64,000 bases of DNA from Mycolicibacter senuensis (GCF_002101885.1 NZ_LQPS01000029.1:17924-81923); one strand, 5' to 3'; shown: positions 1 through 10,561, counted from the stretch's first letter. A program made the numbers and translations. Notes: generated from the letters alone by a model not told the origin.

Positions 1-24
1 CAGCTGCTCGACGGTGCTCTTCAC
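1..24 (-). CDS. tig: Trigger factor, N-terminal 8 codons only
   Basis: Only the first eight codons are present, reading MKSTVEQL from a GTG start on the minus strand; this is the N-terminus I recall for mycobacterial trigger factor, the ribosome-bound chaperone and prolyl isomerase. A GAGGAG ribosome binding site lies a few bases upstream (about 32-37). The position next to divergent tRNA-Pro and tRNA-Gly genes and lipP matches Rv2462c in M. tuberculosis. The rest of the gene is outside the window. Confidence 0.8.
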
Positions 25-79
25 GGGCGTACTCCTCGATATCGTTGACGGTCTGTCGTGCCGGTGCGGCGCGCGCTGC

Positions 80-156
80 TGGTCGGGGTGACAGGATTTG
101 AACCTGCGGCCTTCCGCTCCCAAAGCGGATGCGCTACCAAGCTGCGCTACACCCCG
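80..156 (-). tRNA. tRNA-Pro (anticodon TGG)
   Basis: On the minus strand the sequence folds as a complete cloverleaf. The acceptor stem is CGGGGTG/CACCCCG, the anticodon loop is CTTTGGGA with anticodon TGG, and the T-arm carries GGTTCAAATCC. The discriminator A and an encoded CCA end are present (80-83). It lies upstream of tig on the same strand and is divergent from tRNA-Gly, as in M. tuberculosis (proU). Confidence 0.97.
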
Positions 157-235
157 CACTGACCAGGCGATCTTACGGCCCGGTGACAACGACAACACAG
201 CCGCCCGCACCTGACGGCCGCGGAGGGAGTGCCAA

Positions 236-266
236 TTGGATTTGAGGTCGGCCACGCCGGTACAGT
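236..266 (+). promoter_or_regulatory. Possible tRNA-Gly promoter
   Basis: A TTGGAT element (236-241) and a TACAGT element (261-266) are separated by 19 bases, and the second ends 14 bases before the tRNA-Gly 5' end. The spacing is long for a SigA promoter, so this is tentative. No other gene feature was seen between the two divergent tRNAs. Confidence 0.3.
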
Positions 267-280
267 CTGGCCTGGATATT

Positions 281-351
281 GCGGGCGTAGCTCAATGGTA
301 GAGCCCTAGTCTTCCAAACTAGCTACGCGGGTTCGATTCCCGTCGCCCGCT
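281..351 (+). tRNA. tRNA-Gly (anticodon TCC)
   Basis: A complete cloverleaf with acceptor stem GCGGGCG/CGCCCGC, D-arm GCTCAATGGTAGAGC, anticodon loop CTTCCAA (anticodon TCC) and T-arm GGTTCGATTCC. CCA is not encoded. It is followed directly by lipP on the same strand, as glyV is in M. tuberculosis. Confidence 0.97.
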
Positions 352-387
352 CGAAACGGGGATTTTCCCTGGCAGGAAGGCACGCCT

Positions 388-1611
388 ATGGGCGGCACCA
401 AGCACGTCCGGATTCACGGGTCGTGCTCGCCGCGCTTCGAACGGGTGCGGTACGAGTTCGAGCGCAATTTCACGCTGCGCGACGAGCTCGGCGCTGCCGT
501 CGCGGCATATGTGGACGGCGAACTCGTCGTCAACCTGTGGGCCGGCTCGGCCGATGTCGACGGTCAGCAGCCCTGGCAGGAGGACACGCTGAGCACCGTG
601 CTGTCCGGCACCAAAGGCTTGACCAGCACCTGCCTGCACCGGCTCGCCGAGGCCGGCGAACTGGACCTGCGGTTACCGGTGGCCCACTACTGGCCGGAGT
701 TCGGCCAGGCCGGCAAGGGCGACATCTCACTGGCGATGGTGTTGGCGCACCGCTCCGGGGCGATCGGGCCGCGCGAACCGATGCACTGGCGCGACGTCAC
801 CGACTGGGACCTGGTCTGCCGGCGGTTGGCGGCCGCCGAACCGTGGTGGCGGCCGGGCACCGCGCAGGGCTACCACATGACCACCTACGGCTTCATCATC
901 GGCGAAGTCGTCCACCGCGTGACCGGTATGACGGTGGGCCAGTATCTGCACAGCGAGGTCGCCGGTCCGCTCGGCGCCGAGGTCCACATCGGTGTGCCGG
1001 CCGACCAGCAGCCCTACCGCTGCGCCGACCCGGTGGGCAAGCCGACGATCCGGGAGATGCTGGCCTCGGCCGGCGCCCCCAAGCGCCCCACCTCGTTGGA
1101 CGACCACTCCAAGGCGGGACTGGCGGTGGCGATGGGGTTCGCCCCCGACGACGAGATCGCCACCAATGACCTGACGCTGTGGCGCCAACTGGAGTTCCCC
1201 GGCACCAACGCCCAGGTCTCCGCGCTGGGGATGGCCACGTTCTACAACGCGCTGGTGCAGGAGAAGCTGCTCAGCCGGACCGTCATGGACCGGCTGCGGG
1301 TGTTGCAGGGCGGCACCGAAACCGATCTGGTGCTCGGGCCCCGAGTCGCCGAACACGGGTGGGGCATGGGCTACATGCTCAATGCCCAGGGGGTCAACGG
1401 ACCCAACCGGCGGATCTTCGGGCACGGCGGTCTGGGCGGGTCGTTCGCCTTCGCCGATCTGGAGCACCGCATCGGCTACGGCTACGTGATGAACCGGTTC
1501 GACCACACCCAGGCCAATGCCGACCCGCGCAGCGTGGTGCTGTCCAACGAGATCTACCGCGCGCTCGGGGTGCCGATTCGTCCGCGGCGCGAAACGGTCT
1601 ACGACGACTGA
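388..1611 (+). CDS. lipP: Serine beta-lactamase-fold esterase LipP
   Basis: This 407-residue protein belongs to the class C beta-lactamase-like esterases (EstB type), which hydrolyse short carboxyl esters with a Ser-Lys-Tyr centre. The SxxK motif is SGTK at residues 73-76, the candidate Tyr is in YHMTTYGF (162-168), and a C-terminal FGHGGLGG stands for the KTG-like strand. There is no signal peptide, so it is probably cytosolic. The ATG is preceded by AGGAAGG. Position after tRNA-Gly matches Rv2463. The physiological substrate is unknown. Confidence 0.9.
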   Translation: MGGTKHVRIHGSCSPRFERVRYEFERNFTLRDELGAAVAAYVDGELVVNLWAGSADVDGQQPWQEDTLSTVLSGTKGLTSTCLHRLAEAGELDLRLPVAHYWPEFGQAGKGDISLAMVLAHRSGAIGPREPMHWRDVTDWDLVCRRLAAAEPWWRPGTAQGYHMTTYGFIIGEVVHRVTGMTVGQYLHSEVAGPLGAEVHIGVPADQQPYRCADPVGKPTIREMLASAGAPKRPTSLDDHSKAGLAVAMGFAPDDEIATNDLTLWRQLEFPGTNAQVSALGMATFYNALVQEKLLSRTVMDRLRVLQGGTETDLVLGPRVAEHGWGMGYMLNAQGVNGPNRRIFGHGGLGGSFAFADLEHRIGYGYVMNRFDHTQANADPRSVVLSNEIYRALGVPIRPRRETVYDD

Positions 1612-1627
1612 CGCACTGCGGACTCGC

Positions 1628-2431
1628 CTAGCCCTGGCAGGACGGGCACCAGAACACGTTACGGGCCTCCAGTTCCGCGGTGCGCACGGTGTTTCCGCAC
1701 AGCCGGCACGGGTCGCCGGCGCGGCGATAGACGTAGGTGCGTGGCTTTCCGGGTGCGTACGCCGGTGCGCCGTGATCGTCTTCGGGCCGGACCACCACGA
1801 TGTTGCCGCGCCGCAGCCCGACCTTCATCAGCGCCACCAGATCGGTCCAGATCGCGTCGAATTCCGCTTCGTCGACGGTGGTGCCGGGCCGGTAGGGGTT
1901 GATCCGGTGCCGGAACAGCACCTCGCTGCGGTAGACGTTGCCGACGCCGGCGAGCACCGACTGGTCCATCAGCAACGCGGCAATAGTCCTGCGGGACTTG
2001 GTAATCCGCTTGTAGGCAAGAGCGGGGTCGGCATCGTTGCGCAACGGGTCCGGCCCCAGCCGCGCGATCACATCGGCGACCTGCGCCTCGTCGACCACCT
2101 CACAGGCCGCCGGGCCGCGCAAGTCGGTGCCATAGTCGGCGCCGATCATGCGCATCCGCACCTGGCCGACCGGATCGGGCGCGCCGCCGTCTGCGAGCTG
2201 GAACTCGCTGAAGTGACCGTAGATGCCGAGATGCACGCGCACGATCGCCCCGCCGGCGTAGTGGTGGAACAAATGCTTGCCCCAGGCCTCGGCGCGGGTC
2301 AGCAGTTTTCCGTCGACGGCCGCGGCACCGGATTCGAAGCGGCCCTGCGGGCTCGACACCGCCACCGGGGCGCCGGCATAGCGGCGCTGATGCAACCGGG
2401 CCAGCCGGTGCAGGATGTGCCCCTCCGGCAT
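1628..2431 (-). CDS. nei1: DNA glycosylase/AP lyase, Fpg/Nei family (Nei1)
   Basis: A 267-residue base-excision repair enzyme that removes oxidised bases and cleaves the abasic site. The N-terminus MPEGH supplies the Pro2 nucleophile and Glu3 of the Nei branch. A C-terminal zinc finger has Cys242, Cys245, Cys262 and Cys265. The length is normal. It corresponds to Rv2464c, described as Nei1. It converges on lipP and lies 21 bases downstream of rpiB on the same strand. A role in oxidative damage repair is known for the family; the exact lesion preference is not visible here. Confidence 0.93.
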   Translation of the reverse strand: MPEGHILHRLARLHQRRYAGAPVAVSSPQGRFESGAAAVDGKLLTRAEAWGKHLFHHYAGGAIVRVHLGIYGHFSEFQLADGGAPDPVGQVRMRMIGADYGTDLRGPAACEVVDEAQVADVIARLGPDPLRNDADPALAYKRITKSRRTIAALLMDQSVLAGVGNVYRSEVLFRHRINPYRPGTTVDEAEFDAIWTDLVALMKVGLRRGNIVVVRPEDDHGAPAYAPGKPRTYVYRRAGDPCRLCGNTVRTAELEARNVFWCPSCQG

Positions 2432-2452
2432 GTCAGGCCAGTCTGTGCCGCG

Positions 2453-2941
2453 TCAGGCCGGCGCGCCGGGCACCTGGGGCGCCTCGTGGGTGCGTTCGTA
2501 GGCCGCCAAGATGTCGATGCGCCGCTGGTGGCGTTCGGCTTCCGACCACGGCGTACTCAGGAATGCGTCGACGATCGCGAGCGCCTCGGCGGTGGAGTGC
2601 ATCCGGCCGCCGATGCCGATCAACTGCGCGTTGTTGTGCTCGCGGGCCAACTTTGCCGTCTCGGTACTCCACGCCAGGGCACAGCGCGCACCGGCCACCT
2701 TGTTGGCCGCGATCTGCTCACCGTTGCCGGATCCGCCGATCACGATTCCCAGACTGCCCGGGTCGGCCACCGTGCGGGCGGCCGCGGCGATGCAGAACGC
2801 CGGGTAGTCGTCCTCGGCGTCGTAGGCGAAAGCTCCGCAGTCGACCGGTTCGTGCCCGGCATGCTTGAGGTGCTCAAGGATCTGCTCTTTGAGCTCGTAG
2901 CCGGCGTGGTCGCAGCCGAGGTAGACGCGCATGGCGGTCAT
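2453..2941 (-). CDS. rpiB: Ribose-5-phosphate isomerase B
   Basis: RpiB interconverts ribose 5-phosphate and ribulose 5-phosphate in the pentose phosphate pathway. The 162-residue product has the family signatures: DHAGYEL (11-17), the GGSGNGE phosphate loop (69-75), and HNNAQLIGIGGR around 102-113. The M. tuberculosis enzyme has the same length and C-terminus. I start at the ATG giving MTAMRVYLG; an ATG three codons further in and a longer frame to 2980 are also possible, and none has a strong ribosome binding site. It matches Rv2465c. Confidence 0.93.
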   Translation of the reverse strand: MTAMRVYLGCDHAGYELKEQILEHLKHAGHEPVDCGAFAYDAEDDYPAFCIAAAARTVADPGSLGIVIGGSGNGEQIAANKVAGARCALAWSTETAKLAREHNNAQLIGIGGRMHSTAEALAIVDAFLSTPWSEAERHQRRIDILAAYERTHEAPQVPGAPA

Positions 2942-3052
2942 TGTGTCAGAGGCTGCGGGTGAGTTTTCGACAGCCCGCACGCCGAACGGGAACCACCCGA
3001 CACGATTACGGCATGCCGTGTCGTGTGATTCCCGCTCGCCGGCGAGAGCGCA

Positions 3053-3676
3053 TCAGTCGAATTCCGGCGCCTCGCCCCGGCTGCGTTTGAGCTCGAAGAA
3101 GTGCGGGTAGGACGCGAACGTCACCGACGCATCCCACAGTTGCCCGGCCTGCTCGCCGCGCGGAATCCGGGACAGCACCGGACCGAAGAAGGCCACCCCG
3201 TTGACGTGGATGGTGGGGGTGCCGACGTCCTTGCCGACCGCGTCCATGCCGGCGTGGTGGCTCTTGCGCAGCGCCTCGTCATAGGTGTCGGTGGTAGCCG
3301 CATCGGCCAGCTCGGCCGGCAAGCCCACCTCGGCCAGCGCCCCGGCGATGACGTCCGGAAGGTCCTTGTTGTTCTGGTTGTGGATCCGGGTTCCCATCGC
3401 GGTGTACAGCGGACGCAGGATCTCGTTGCCGCGCTGCTGTTCGGCGGCGATCGCCACCCGCACCGGACCGAGGGCGTTCTTGAGGCCCTCGCGGTACTCC
3501 TCGGAGATGTCGTCGCGGCCTTCGTTGAGCACGGCCAGGCTCATCACGTGGAAGGTGACGTCGATGTCGCGGACCTTCTCGACCTCCAGGATCCATCGGG
3601 AGGTGATCCAGCACCACGGGCACAGCGGGTCGAACCAGAACTCGGCGCGTGATCTCTGGGGCGTTTCAACGGGCAT
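3053..3676 (-). CDS. DsbA-like thiol oxidoreductase (Rv2466c type)
   Basis: This 207-residue protein is a thioredoxin-fold DsbA/FrnE relative with the active site CPWC at residues 19-22. Its M. tuberculosis counterpart Rv2466c is known as a mycothiol-dependent reductase that also activates nitro-prodrugs; transfer of that activity is by homology. There is no signal peptide, so it acts in the cytosol. The minus-strand order nei1-rpiB-this gene is conserved. The upstream gap now carries an inserted PGRS gene, where pepN follows more directly in H37Rv. Confidence 0.9.
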   Translation of the reverse strand: MPVETPQRSRAEFWFDPLCPWCWITSRWILEVEKVRDIDVTFHVMSLAVLNEGRDDISEEYREGLKNALGPVRVAIAAEQQRGNEILRPLYTAMGTRIHNQNNKDLPDVIAGALAEVGLPAELADAATTDTYDEALRKSHHAGMDAVGKDVGTPTIHVNGVAFFGPVLSRIPRGEQAGQLWDASVTFASYPHFFELKRSRGEAPEFD

Positions 3677-3736
3677 GGCGCGATCCTCTCGATCGGGGTG
3701 GAGTCACCGTCCGCACACAACTATGCACCCCTGTTC

Positions 3737-3814
3737 CTATGCCCCGACATCCCAGTCAGCCGGAGCGAAGTCCAGTTCGGGGAGGGTCCACTGCGGTAAC
3801 GACGGCGTGAACAC
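3737..3814 (-). CDS. Possible 25-residue peptide, antisense to the PGRS upstream region
   Basis: A short minus-strand frame begins with GTG after GGGGAGTGAG, a good ribosome binding site, and encodes a 25-residue acidic, Trp-rich peptide ending APADWDVGA. An in-frame ATG at 3826 would add four residues. It ends about 60 bases before the CPWC oxidoreductase gene on the same strand. It might be a leader peptide or the end of a decayed gene. I know no family for it, and chance is a real alternative at this size. Confidence 0.2.
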   Translation of the reverse strand: MFTPSLPQWTLPELDFAPADWDVGA

Positions 3815-3817
3815 CTC

Positions 3818-3860
3818 ACTCCCCATACATGTGACTTCGACTCCCCTACATGTGACTTCG
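3818..3860 (+). repeat. Tandem 22/21-bp direct repeat upstream of the PGRS gene
   Basis: Two head-to-tail copies, 3818-3839 and 3840-3860, share ACTCCCC and the 14-mer TACATGTGACTTCG; they differ by one extra A. The cores are 21 bases apart, two helical turns, so proteins bound to both would sit on the same DNA face. The pair ends 15 bases before the predicted -35 element of the PGRS gene, where an activator might bind. Confidence 0.7.
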
Positions 3861-3875
3861 CACGGAGAAAAATCC

Positions 3876-3904
3876 TTGAAAGAAGAGTTTTGTTCATTTA
3901 TATC
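3876..3904 (+). promoter_or_regulatory. Predicted SigA-type promoter of the PGRS gene
   Basis: TTGAAA (3876-3881) and TATATC (3899-3904) are separated by exactly 17 bases, close to the vegetative consensus and unusual in GC-rich mycobacterial DNA. The surrounding 80 bases are strikingly AT-rich. A start near 3911 would leave an untranslated leader of about 80 bases before the ATG at 3991. A TATGCT further down (3928-3933) is a weaker alternative -10. Confidence 0.55.
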
Positions 3905-3909
3905 TAGAC

Positions 3910-3989
3910 GTGATCCCTTGGGAAAGTTATGCTCAACCTACTTTTTAGCTGAGGCAGAGAGGCCGAGCTGCCCGGGGAGCGGGGATCAC
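3910..3989 (+). promoter_or_regulatory. Structured 5' leader: 8-bp arms closing on the start codon
   Basis: GTGATCCC at 3910-3917, at the predicted transcript start, is the exact reverse complement of GGGATCAC at 3982-3989, one base before the ATG. Between them a smaller stem GGCAG (3953-3957)/CTGCC (3968-3972) can form. The outer pairing would draw the start-codon region, including GGGGA at 3981-3985, into a helix and could dampen translation. This is a fold read by eye. Confidence 0.35.
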
Positions 3990-3990
3990 G

Positions 3991-6489
3991 ATGACTTCCA
4001 TTGACCAAAGGCGCAGCACTCAGACCCTGAACACCACTTCCCGGGCACGCGCGGCAAGGCGGATCGCCGCCGCCACCGGTGGGGTCGGCGCATTCTTGGC
4101 GTTCGGGATGGGCCCGCTGACGGCCGGTACCCCCCTAGCCCGGGCGGATGTTCTGGATGATCTGTTCGACCCGACCGTGTGGACGACCTGGTCGGATGCC
4201 GCGGCCTGGGCGTCCCCGGCCGATGCCCTGCCAGCGCCGGCGCTGGCCACCGAGTGGATGGACTTCTACACCGATCTGCATGCGCAACTGGACGTGATGC
4301 TCGCCGATCCCGCCAATGCCTGGTGGCTGGATCTGGTCAACCTGCCTTCGGCGTTGCTGTTCGGCCGGGACCTGATCGGCGACGGCATCGACGGTTTCGA
4401 TGCGGCGAACACCTCACTGCTGGGATGGACCGGCTGGTTCGGGGATTTCGGTGACGGCGGATTCCTGGCTGGTGACGGTGGCCTCGGCGCGGTCGGGGGC
4501 GCCGGCGGAATGGCCGGCGTGTTCGGCAACGGCGGCGATGGTGGCGCCGGCCTGGATGACCTCGACACTATCGGGATCGCCGGTGACGGTGGAGTAGGCG
4601 GAGCCGGTGGCTGGCTGTTCGGCATCGGTGGCAACGGCGGCAACGGCGGTTACGCGTCCATCACCGTCCCCGCGTCGGCGTTGGACGCCATCGGCGGTGA
4701 CGGCGGGGCGGGCGGCGCCGGTGGCTGGCTGTTCGGCGGTGGCGGCAACGGCGGCAACGGCGGCGACGCACACAACTACGGGGACGGTCAGGCCGTAGCC
4801 GGTGACGGGGGGGCCGGCGCCGACGGCGGCCACCACGGCTCCGGCGGCGACGGCGGCCACGGCGGTGAGGCGTGGATCGGTAACAGCGCATCGACGCAGG
4901 ACGGCGTGGGCGGTCACGGTGGAGCCGCCGGTAGCGGAAAAACCGACGGGGGCAACGGCGGCAACGGCGGTGACGTGTGGAACCTCGGGCTGGGTAAAGC
5001 CATCGCCGGTGACGGGGCGGCCGGCGGCGACGGCCGCATCGGCGCCGGCGGCAACGGCGGCAACGGCGGCTGGGCGTGGAACCAAAACTTCACGGGGGCG
5101 CAGGACGCCGTCGGCGGTCAGGCCGGAGCCGCCGGCACCGGAGCAACCGACGGCGGCAACGGCGGCAACGGCGGCGCCGCGAACACCAACGGAACCGGTC
5201 AGGCCATCGCCGCCGACGGTGCGGCCGGCGCCGACGGCGGCACCGGCGCCGGCGGCAACGGCGGCAACGGCGGCCAGGCGACGATCTCCAACGGCACCTC
5301 GGCGTGGGATGCCGTCGGCGGGAAGGCCGGAGCCGCCGGTACCGGAGCAACCGACGGCGGCAACGGCGGCAACGGCGGCGCCGCGCTCACCGACGGAACC
5401 GGTCAGGCCATCGCCGCCGACGGGGCGGCCGGCGGCAACGGCGGCACCGGCGCCGGCGGCAACGGCGGCAACGGCGGCACTGCGACCCTCGGCAACCCCG
5501 GGTCGGCGGGGGATGCCGTCGGCGGGAAGGCTGGAGCCGCAGGTACCGGAGCAACCGACGGCGGATGGGGCGGCAACGGTGGCAGCGCAGTCACCTTCGG
5601 GACCGGTCAAGCCATCGCCGCCGACGGTGCGGCCGGCGCCGACGGCGGCACCGGCGCCGGCGGCCACGGCGGATGGGGCGGCGACGCGTCCATCCATAAC
5701 ACCACGTCGGCGCACGATGCCGTCGCTGGGAAGGCCGGAGCCGCCGGTACCGGAGCAACCGACGGCGGCAACGGCGGCAGCGGCGGTGACGCGAGCACCA
5801 GCGGGACCGGTCAGGCCATCGCCGCCGACGGGGCGGCCGGCGGCAACGGCCTGACCGGAGCCGGCGGCCACGGCGGCCGCGGCGGCCAGGCGTCCATCCT
5901 CAATTCCACGTCGGCGTGGGACGCGATCGGCGGTCAGGCCGGAGCCGCCGGTACCGGAGCAACCGACGGCGGCAACGGCGGCGACGGTGGCAACGCGTTC
6001 ACCTACGGGACCGGCAACGCCATCCCGGCCGACGGTGCGGCCGGCGCCGACGGCGGCACCGGCGCCGGCGGCGACGGTGGCAACGGCGGCGAAGCGTTCA
6101 TCGGCGGGTTCGTCGGCGACACTCCGTCGGCGTGGGATGCCGTCGGCGGTCAGGCCGGAGCCGGCGGCACCGGAGCAACCGACGGCGGCAACGGCGGCAA
6201 CGGCGGTGACGCGACCACCTTCGGGACCGGTCAAGCCATCGCCGGCGATGGGGCGGCCGGCGGCGCCGGCGGCAACGGCGGCAACGGCGGCAACGGCGGT
6301 GACGGCGGCAACGGCGGTGACGCGTCCATCCACAACTTGGGGTCGGCGCAGGACGCATTCGGCGGTGACGGCGGCGCCGGCGGTGACGGTACGACCAGCG
6401 GCGGCACCGGCGGCGCAGGCGGCACCGCGTCCACGATCGGGACCGGGAACACCATTCCCGGCACCCCCGGGCCGGACGGCACGCCCTGA
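3991..6489 (+). CDS. Secreted PGRS-repeat protein lacking a PE domain
   Basis: This 832-residue protein has no PE domain. Instead it starts with a basic region (RARAARRIAA), a hydrophobic stretch and a cleavage-like ARA-D at 50-53, so Sec-type export is expected. Residues 54-120 are unique. GRDLIGDG at 125-132 resembles the GRPLIGNG motif that links PE to PGRS in PE_PGRS proteins, and the rest is GGNGG/GGDGG-rich PGRS. From about residue 266 it is organised in 68-residue tandem modules. The likely place is the cell envelope or outside; function unknown. There is no counterpart between Rv2466c and pepN in H37Rv, suggesting insertion here or loss there. Confidence 0.8.
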   Translation: MTSIDQRRSTQTLNTTSRARAARRIAAATGGVGAFLAFGMGPLTAGTPLARADVLDDLFDPTVWTTWSDAAAWASPADALPAPALATEWMDFYTDLHAQLDVMLADPANAWWLDLVNLPSALLFGRDLIGDGIDGFDAANTSLLGWTGWFGDFGDGGFLAGDGGLGAVGGAGGMAGVFGNGGDGGAGLDDLDTIGIAGDGGVGGAGGWLFGIGGNGGNGGYASITVPASALDAIGGDGGAGGAGGWLFGGGGNGGNGGDAHNYGDGQAVAGDGGAGADGGHHGSGGDGGHGGEAWIGNSASTQDGVGGHGGAAGSGKTDGGNGGNGGDVWNLGLGKAIAGDGAAGGDGRIGAGGNGGNGGWAWNQNFTGAQDAVGGQAGAAGTGATDGGNGGNGGAANTNGTGQAIAADGAAGADGGTGAGGNGGNGGQATISNGTSAWDAVGGKAGAAGTGATDGGNGGNGGAALTDGTGQAIAADGAAGGNGGTGAGGNGGNGGTATLGNPGSAGDAVGGKAGAAGTGATDGGWGGNGGSAVTFGTGQAIAADGAAGADGGTGAGGHGGWGGDASIHNTTSAHDAVAGKAGAAGTGATDGGNGGSGGDASTSGTGQAIAADGAAGGNGLTGAGGHGGRGGQASILNSTSAWDAIGGQAGAAGTGATDGGNGGDGGNAFTYGTGNAIPADGAAGADGGTGAGGDGGNGGEAFIGGFVGDTPSAWDAVGGQAGAGGTGATDGGNGGNGGDATTFGTGQAIAGDGAAGGAGGNGGNGGNGGDGGNGGDASIHNLGSAQDAFGGDGGAGGDGTTSGGTGGAGGTASTIGTGNTIPGTPGPDGTP
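4786..6444 (+). repeat. About eight 204-bp in-frame tandem repeats in the PGRS gene
   Basis: The codons for the GQAIAADG-like motif recur at 4786, 4993, 5197, 5401, 5605, 5809, 6013, 6229 and, degenerate, 6445. Spacings are 207, 204 (five times) and 216 (twice), all multiples of three. Each module reads roughly: GTGQAIAADGAAG, GTGAGGNGGNGG, a variable strand, SAWDAVGGKAGAAG, TGATDGGNGGNGG. This points to expansion by recombination or slippage and likely length variation among strains. Confidence 0.9.
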
Positions 6490-6636
6490 CCTCGTCGACC
6501 TGTCGGAGTCACTTGATGCCCGGGAAGCTGCAGCGGGCGACCGGGTGCTGGAAGACTCGCTCGCTGAGTTCACCGTGCAAGACCTGACGGCCACTCGTGG
6601 CCCCCGACCGCTGCGGGGCAACTAGGGTTGGCGGGC

Positions 6637-9195
<2,559 letters not shown>

Positions 9196-9230
9196 GCACC
9201 GTCGGACCCGTTCCGATCGGGCGGTCGCTC

Positions 9231-10028
9231 CTACTGGTATCCGCCGTCGGACAAGCCCGCCTCGCTTTCAAAGCTGTTGGTGCCGCCGAGGATGCGCACC
9301 CTCGCCTCCTCGGCGAGATAGCGCGCGGGAAACTGTATCGACCCCAGCGCGGCCCACTGCTGGGCGTGAATCTCCTCGTGATGCAGCACCCTGTCCAGGT
9401 CCGGCCCACCGGGTGAGATCCGTCCGGCTTCGACGATATCTCGCAGCTTGCGGGCCGGGTCACGTTCGCGATCGACGTTGACCATGAACAGGTCGCCCCA
9501 CATGGTTCCGGCGCGGCGGCTGAGCTGGGCGTGAAACCGGTTGCCGCCCAATCCCATCAGCAACCCGTTGGGCGTGGTGACCAGACACCCGCCGGTGCTG
9601 CAGATGGTCCGGACCGGGTCGTAGCTCCAGCGATTCGCCCGCTGCCGCTGGATGATCCGCTCCAATTCGGCTACACCGTAAGGCGTCTCGGGAAAGTCGT
9701 TGCGGGTGCCGCTCCGGCCGTAGCCGGTACCCGCGTTGAGAATGTAGGTCAGCCGTACCGCGTGTCGAGCCTGCTTGCTGCCCGCACCGCGGGGAATCAC
9801 GAAGAAACTCTGCCCCTGCGGGTCGGTGATCTGCTCCATCGCGTCGAGAGCCCGGAAGCTGTCGCGGGTGATGCGCTGGCGGCGGACGATACCGGCCACC
9901 TCCTGTGGGGCGATGGCGCGCCGGTCGAGGTTCGCCAGCCAACTGTGGTGTGCCGGCGAAGCCGATTCCACGGCAGCGCGGTCGCGTCGACCGGGGCTCC
10001 CGCGCCAGCGGGAGGCACCCCCAGCCAC
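9231..10028 (-). CDS. Hypothetical protein with HEEIH zincin-like motif
   Basis: I do not recognise this 265-residue protein as a named family. Near its end it has HHEEIHAQQW (216-225), which contains HExxH (217-221), followed by an aromatic/Pro stretch and YLAEEAR. This is like the short C-terminal zinc-peptidase cores in which EIxHxxQ is followed by a helix with a further acidic ligand. Cys143 and Cys148 could pair. The GTG start at 10028 lies 23 bases after the DUF5130 gene and lacks a ribosome binding site; the upstream frame ([11 protein letters not shown]) looks like the end of a signal peptide, so the true start may be missed. There is no H37Rv counterpart between pepN and Rv2468c. Confidence 0.6.
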   Translation of the reverse strand: MAGGASRWRGSPGRRDRAAVESASPAHHSWLANLDRRAIAPQEVAGIVRRQRITRDSFRALDAMEQITDPQGQSFFVIPRGAGSKQARHAVRLTYILNAGTGYGRSGTRNDFPETPYGVAELERIIQRQRANRWSYDPVRTICSTGGCLVTTPNGLLMGLGGNRFHAQLSRRAGTMWGDLFMVNVDRERDPARKLRDIVEAGRISPGGPDLDRVLHHEEIHAQQWAALGSIQFPARYLAEEARVRILGGTNSFESEAGLSDGGYQ

Positions 10029-10051
10029 GTTGGCGACCGAAAAGGCGGCGG

Positions 10052-10561
10052 CTAGGCCGGGGTGATCCCGGCGCTGAGCACCTGCACCGCGCTGACCAGG
10101 CCGTCGATCAGTCTGCCATCGCTGAATGCCGCAGCCGCCGCGGTAACACCCTGCGACGCCGCCACCGGGGCGATGCGGCCGGCCACACCGTCGCCGTAGA
10201 CCACCTCGATGGCCCGCTGGTCCGGTGAGACCGCGATGAGCACCGCGTCGTTGGGGGTGGGCACCTTCGCCAGGATCTCGCGGGCCTGCGCGGCGGTGTC
10301 CGAGCCCAGGTCCCCGATGTAGACGGCGAAACGGGCGTTGGTCTGCCGTGACCCGTAGGTCAGGGCATCATCGAGCGCCACCAGCTCCTTGACCGGGAAC
10401 GGGTAGTGCAGCGACGCCTCACCCGGCTCGGTGACCCCGGATATCCGACCGCTGTAGGTGATCGCCGATCCGTACGGCAGGTCCGCCGGATCGATCGTCG
10501 CGACCTCACCAGTTGCCACTGGCTCCACCCCCCACGCTGAATTCGGACTTGCCGTGACCAT
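10052..10561 (-). CDS. DUF5130 (TPM-like) protein, Rv2468c homologue
   Basis: A 169-residue protein with an alpha/beta pattern like the TPM-type DUF5130 family: [37 protein letters not shown] and a C-terminal helical segment. There is no catalytic motif and the function is unknown. The ATG at 10561 lies inside the upstream small membrane gene in another frame (56-base overlap), so the two are probably translated together. H37Rv Rv2468c has about this length. A later GTG start is possible because no ribosome binding site is evident. Confidence 0.75.
   Translation of the reverse strand: MVTASPNSAWGVEPVATGEVATIDPADLPYGSAITYSGRISGVTEPGEASLHYPFPVKELVALDDALTYGSRQTNARFAVYIGDLGSDTAAQAREILAKVPTPNDAVLIAVSPDQRAIEVVYGDGVAGRIAPVAASQGVTAAAAAFSDGRLIDGLVSAVQVLSAGITPA

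Noticed and set aside
1517..2962. A 481-codon plus-strand frame opposite nei1 and rpiB
   Set aside because: It is antisense to two conserved enzymes with intact motifs and has no domain of its own.
4786..6444. Regularly spaced repeats considered as a CRISPR or non-coding satellite
   Set aside because: The repeats are contiguous, in frame, multiples of three and encode PGRS modules; there are no spacers and no cas genes.
4414..6621. A 735-codon open frame antisense to the PGRS gene
   Set aside because: Its Val/Ala/Gly repeats mirror the 204-bp PGRS modules, so it is a by-product of the repeat and not an independent gene.
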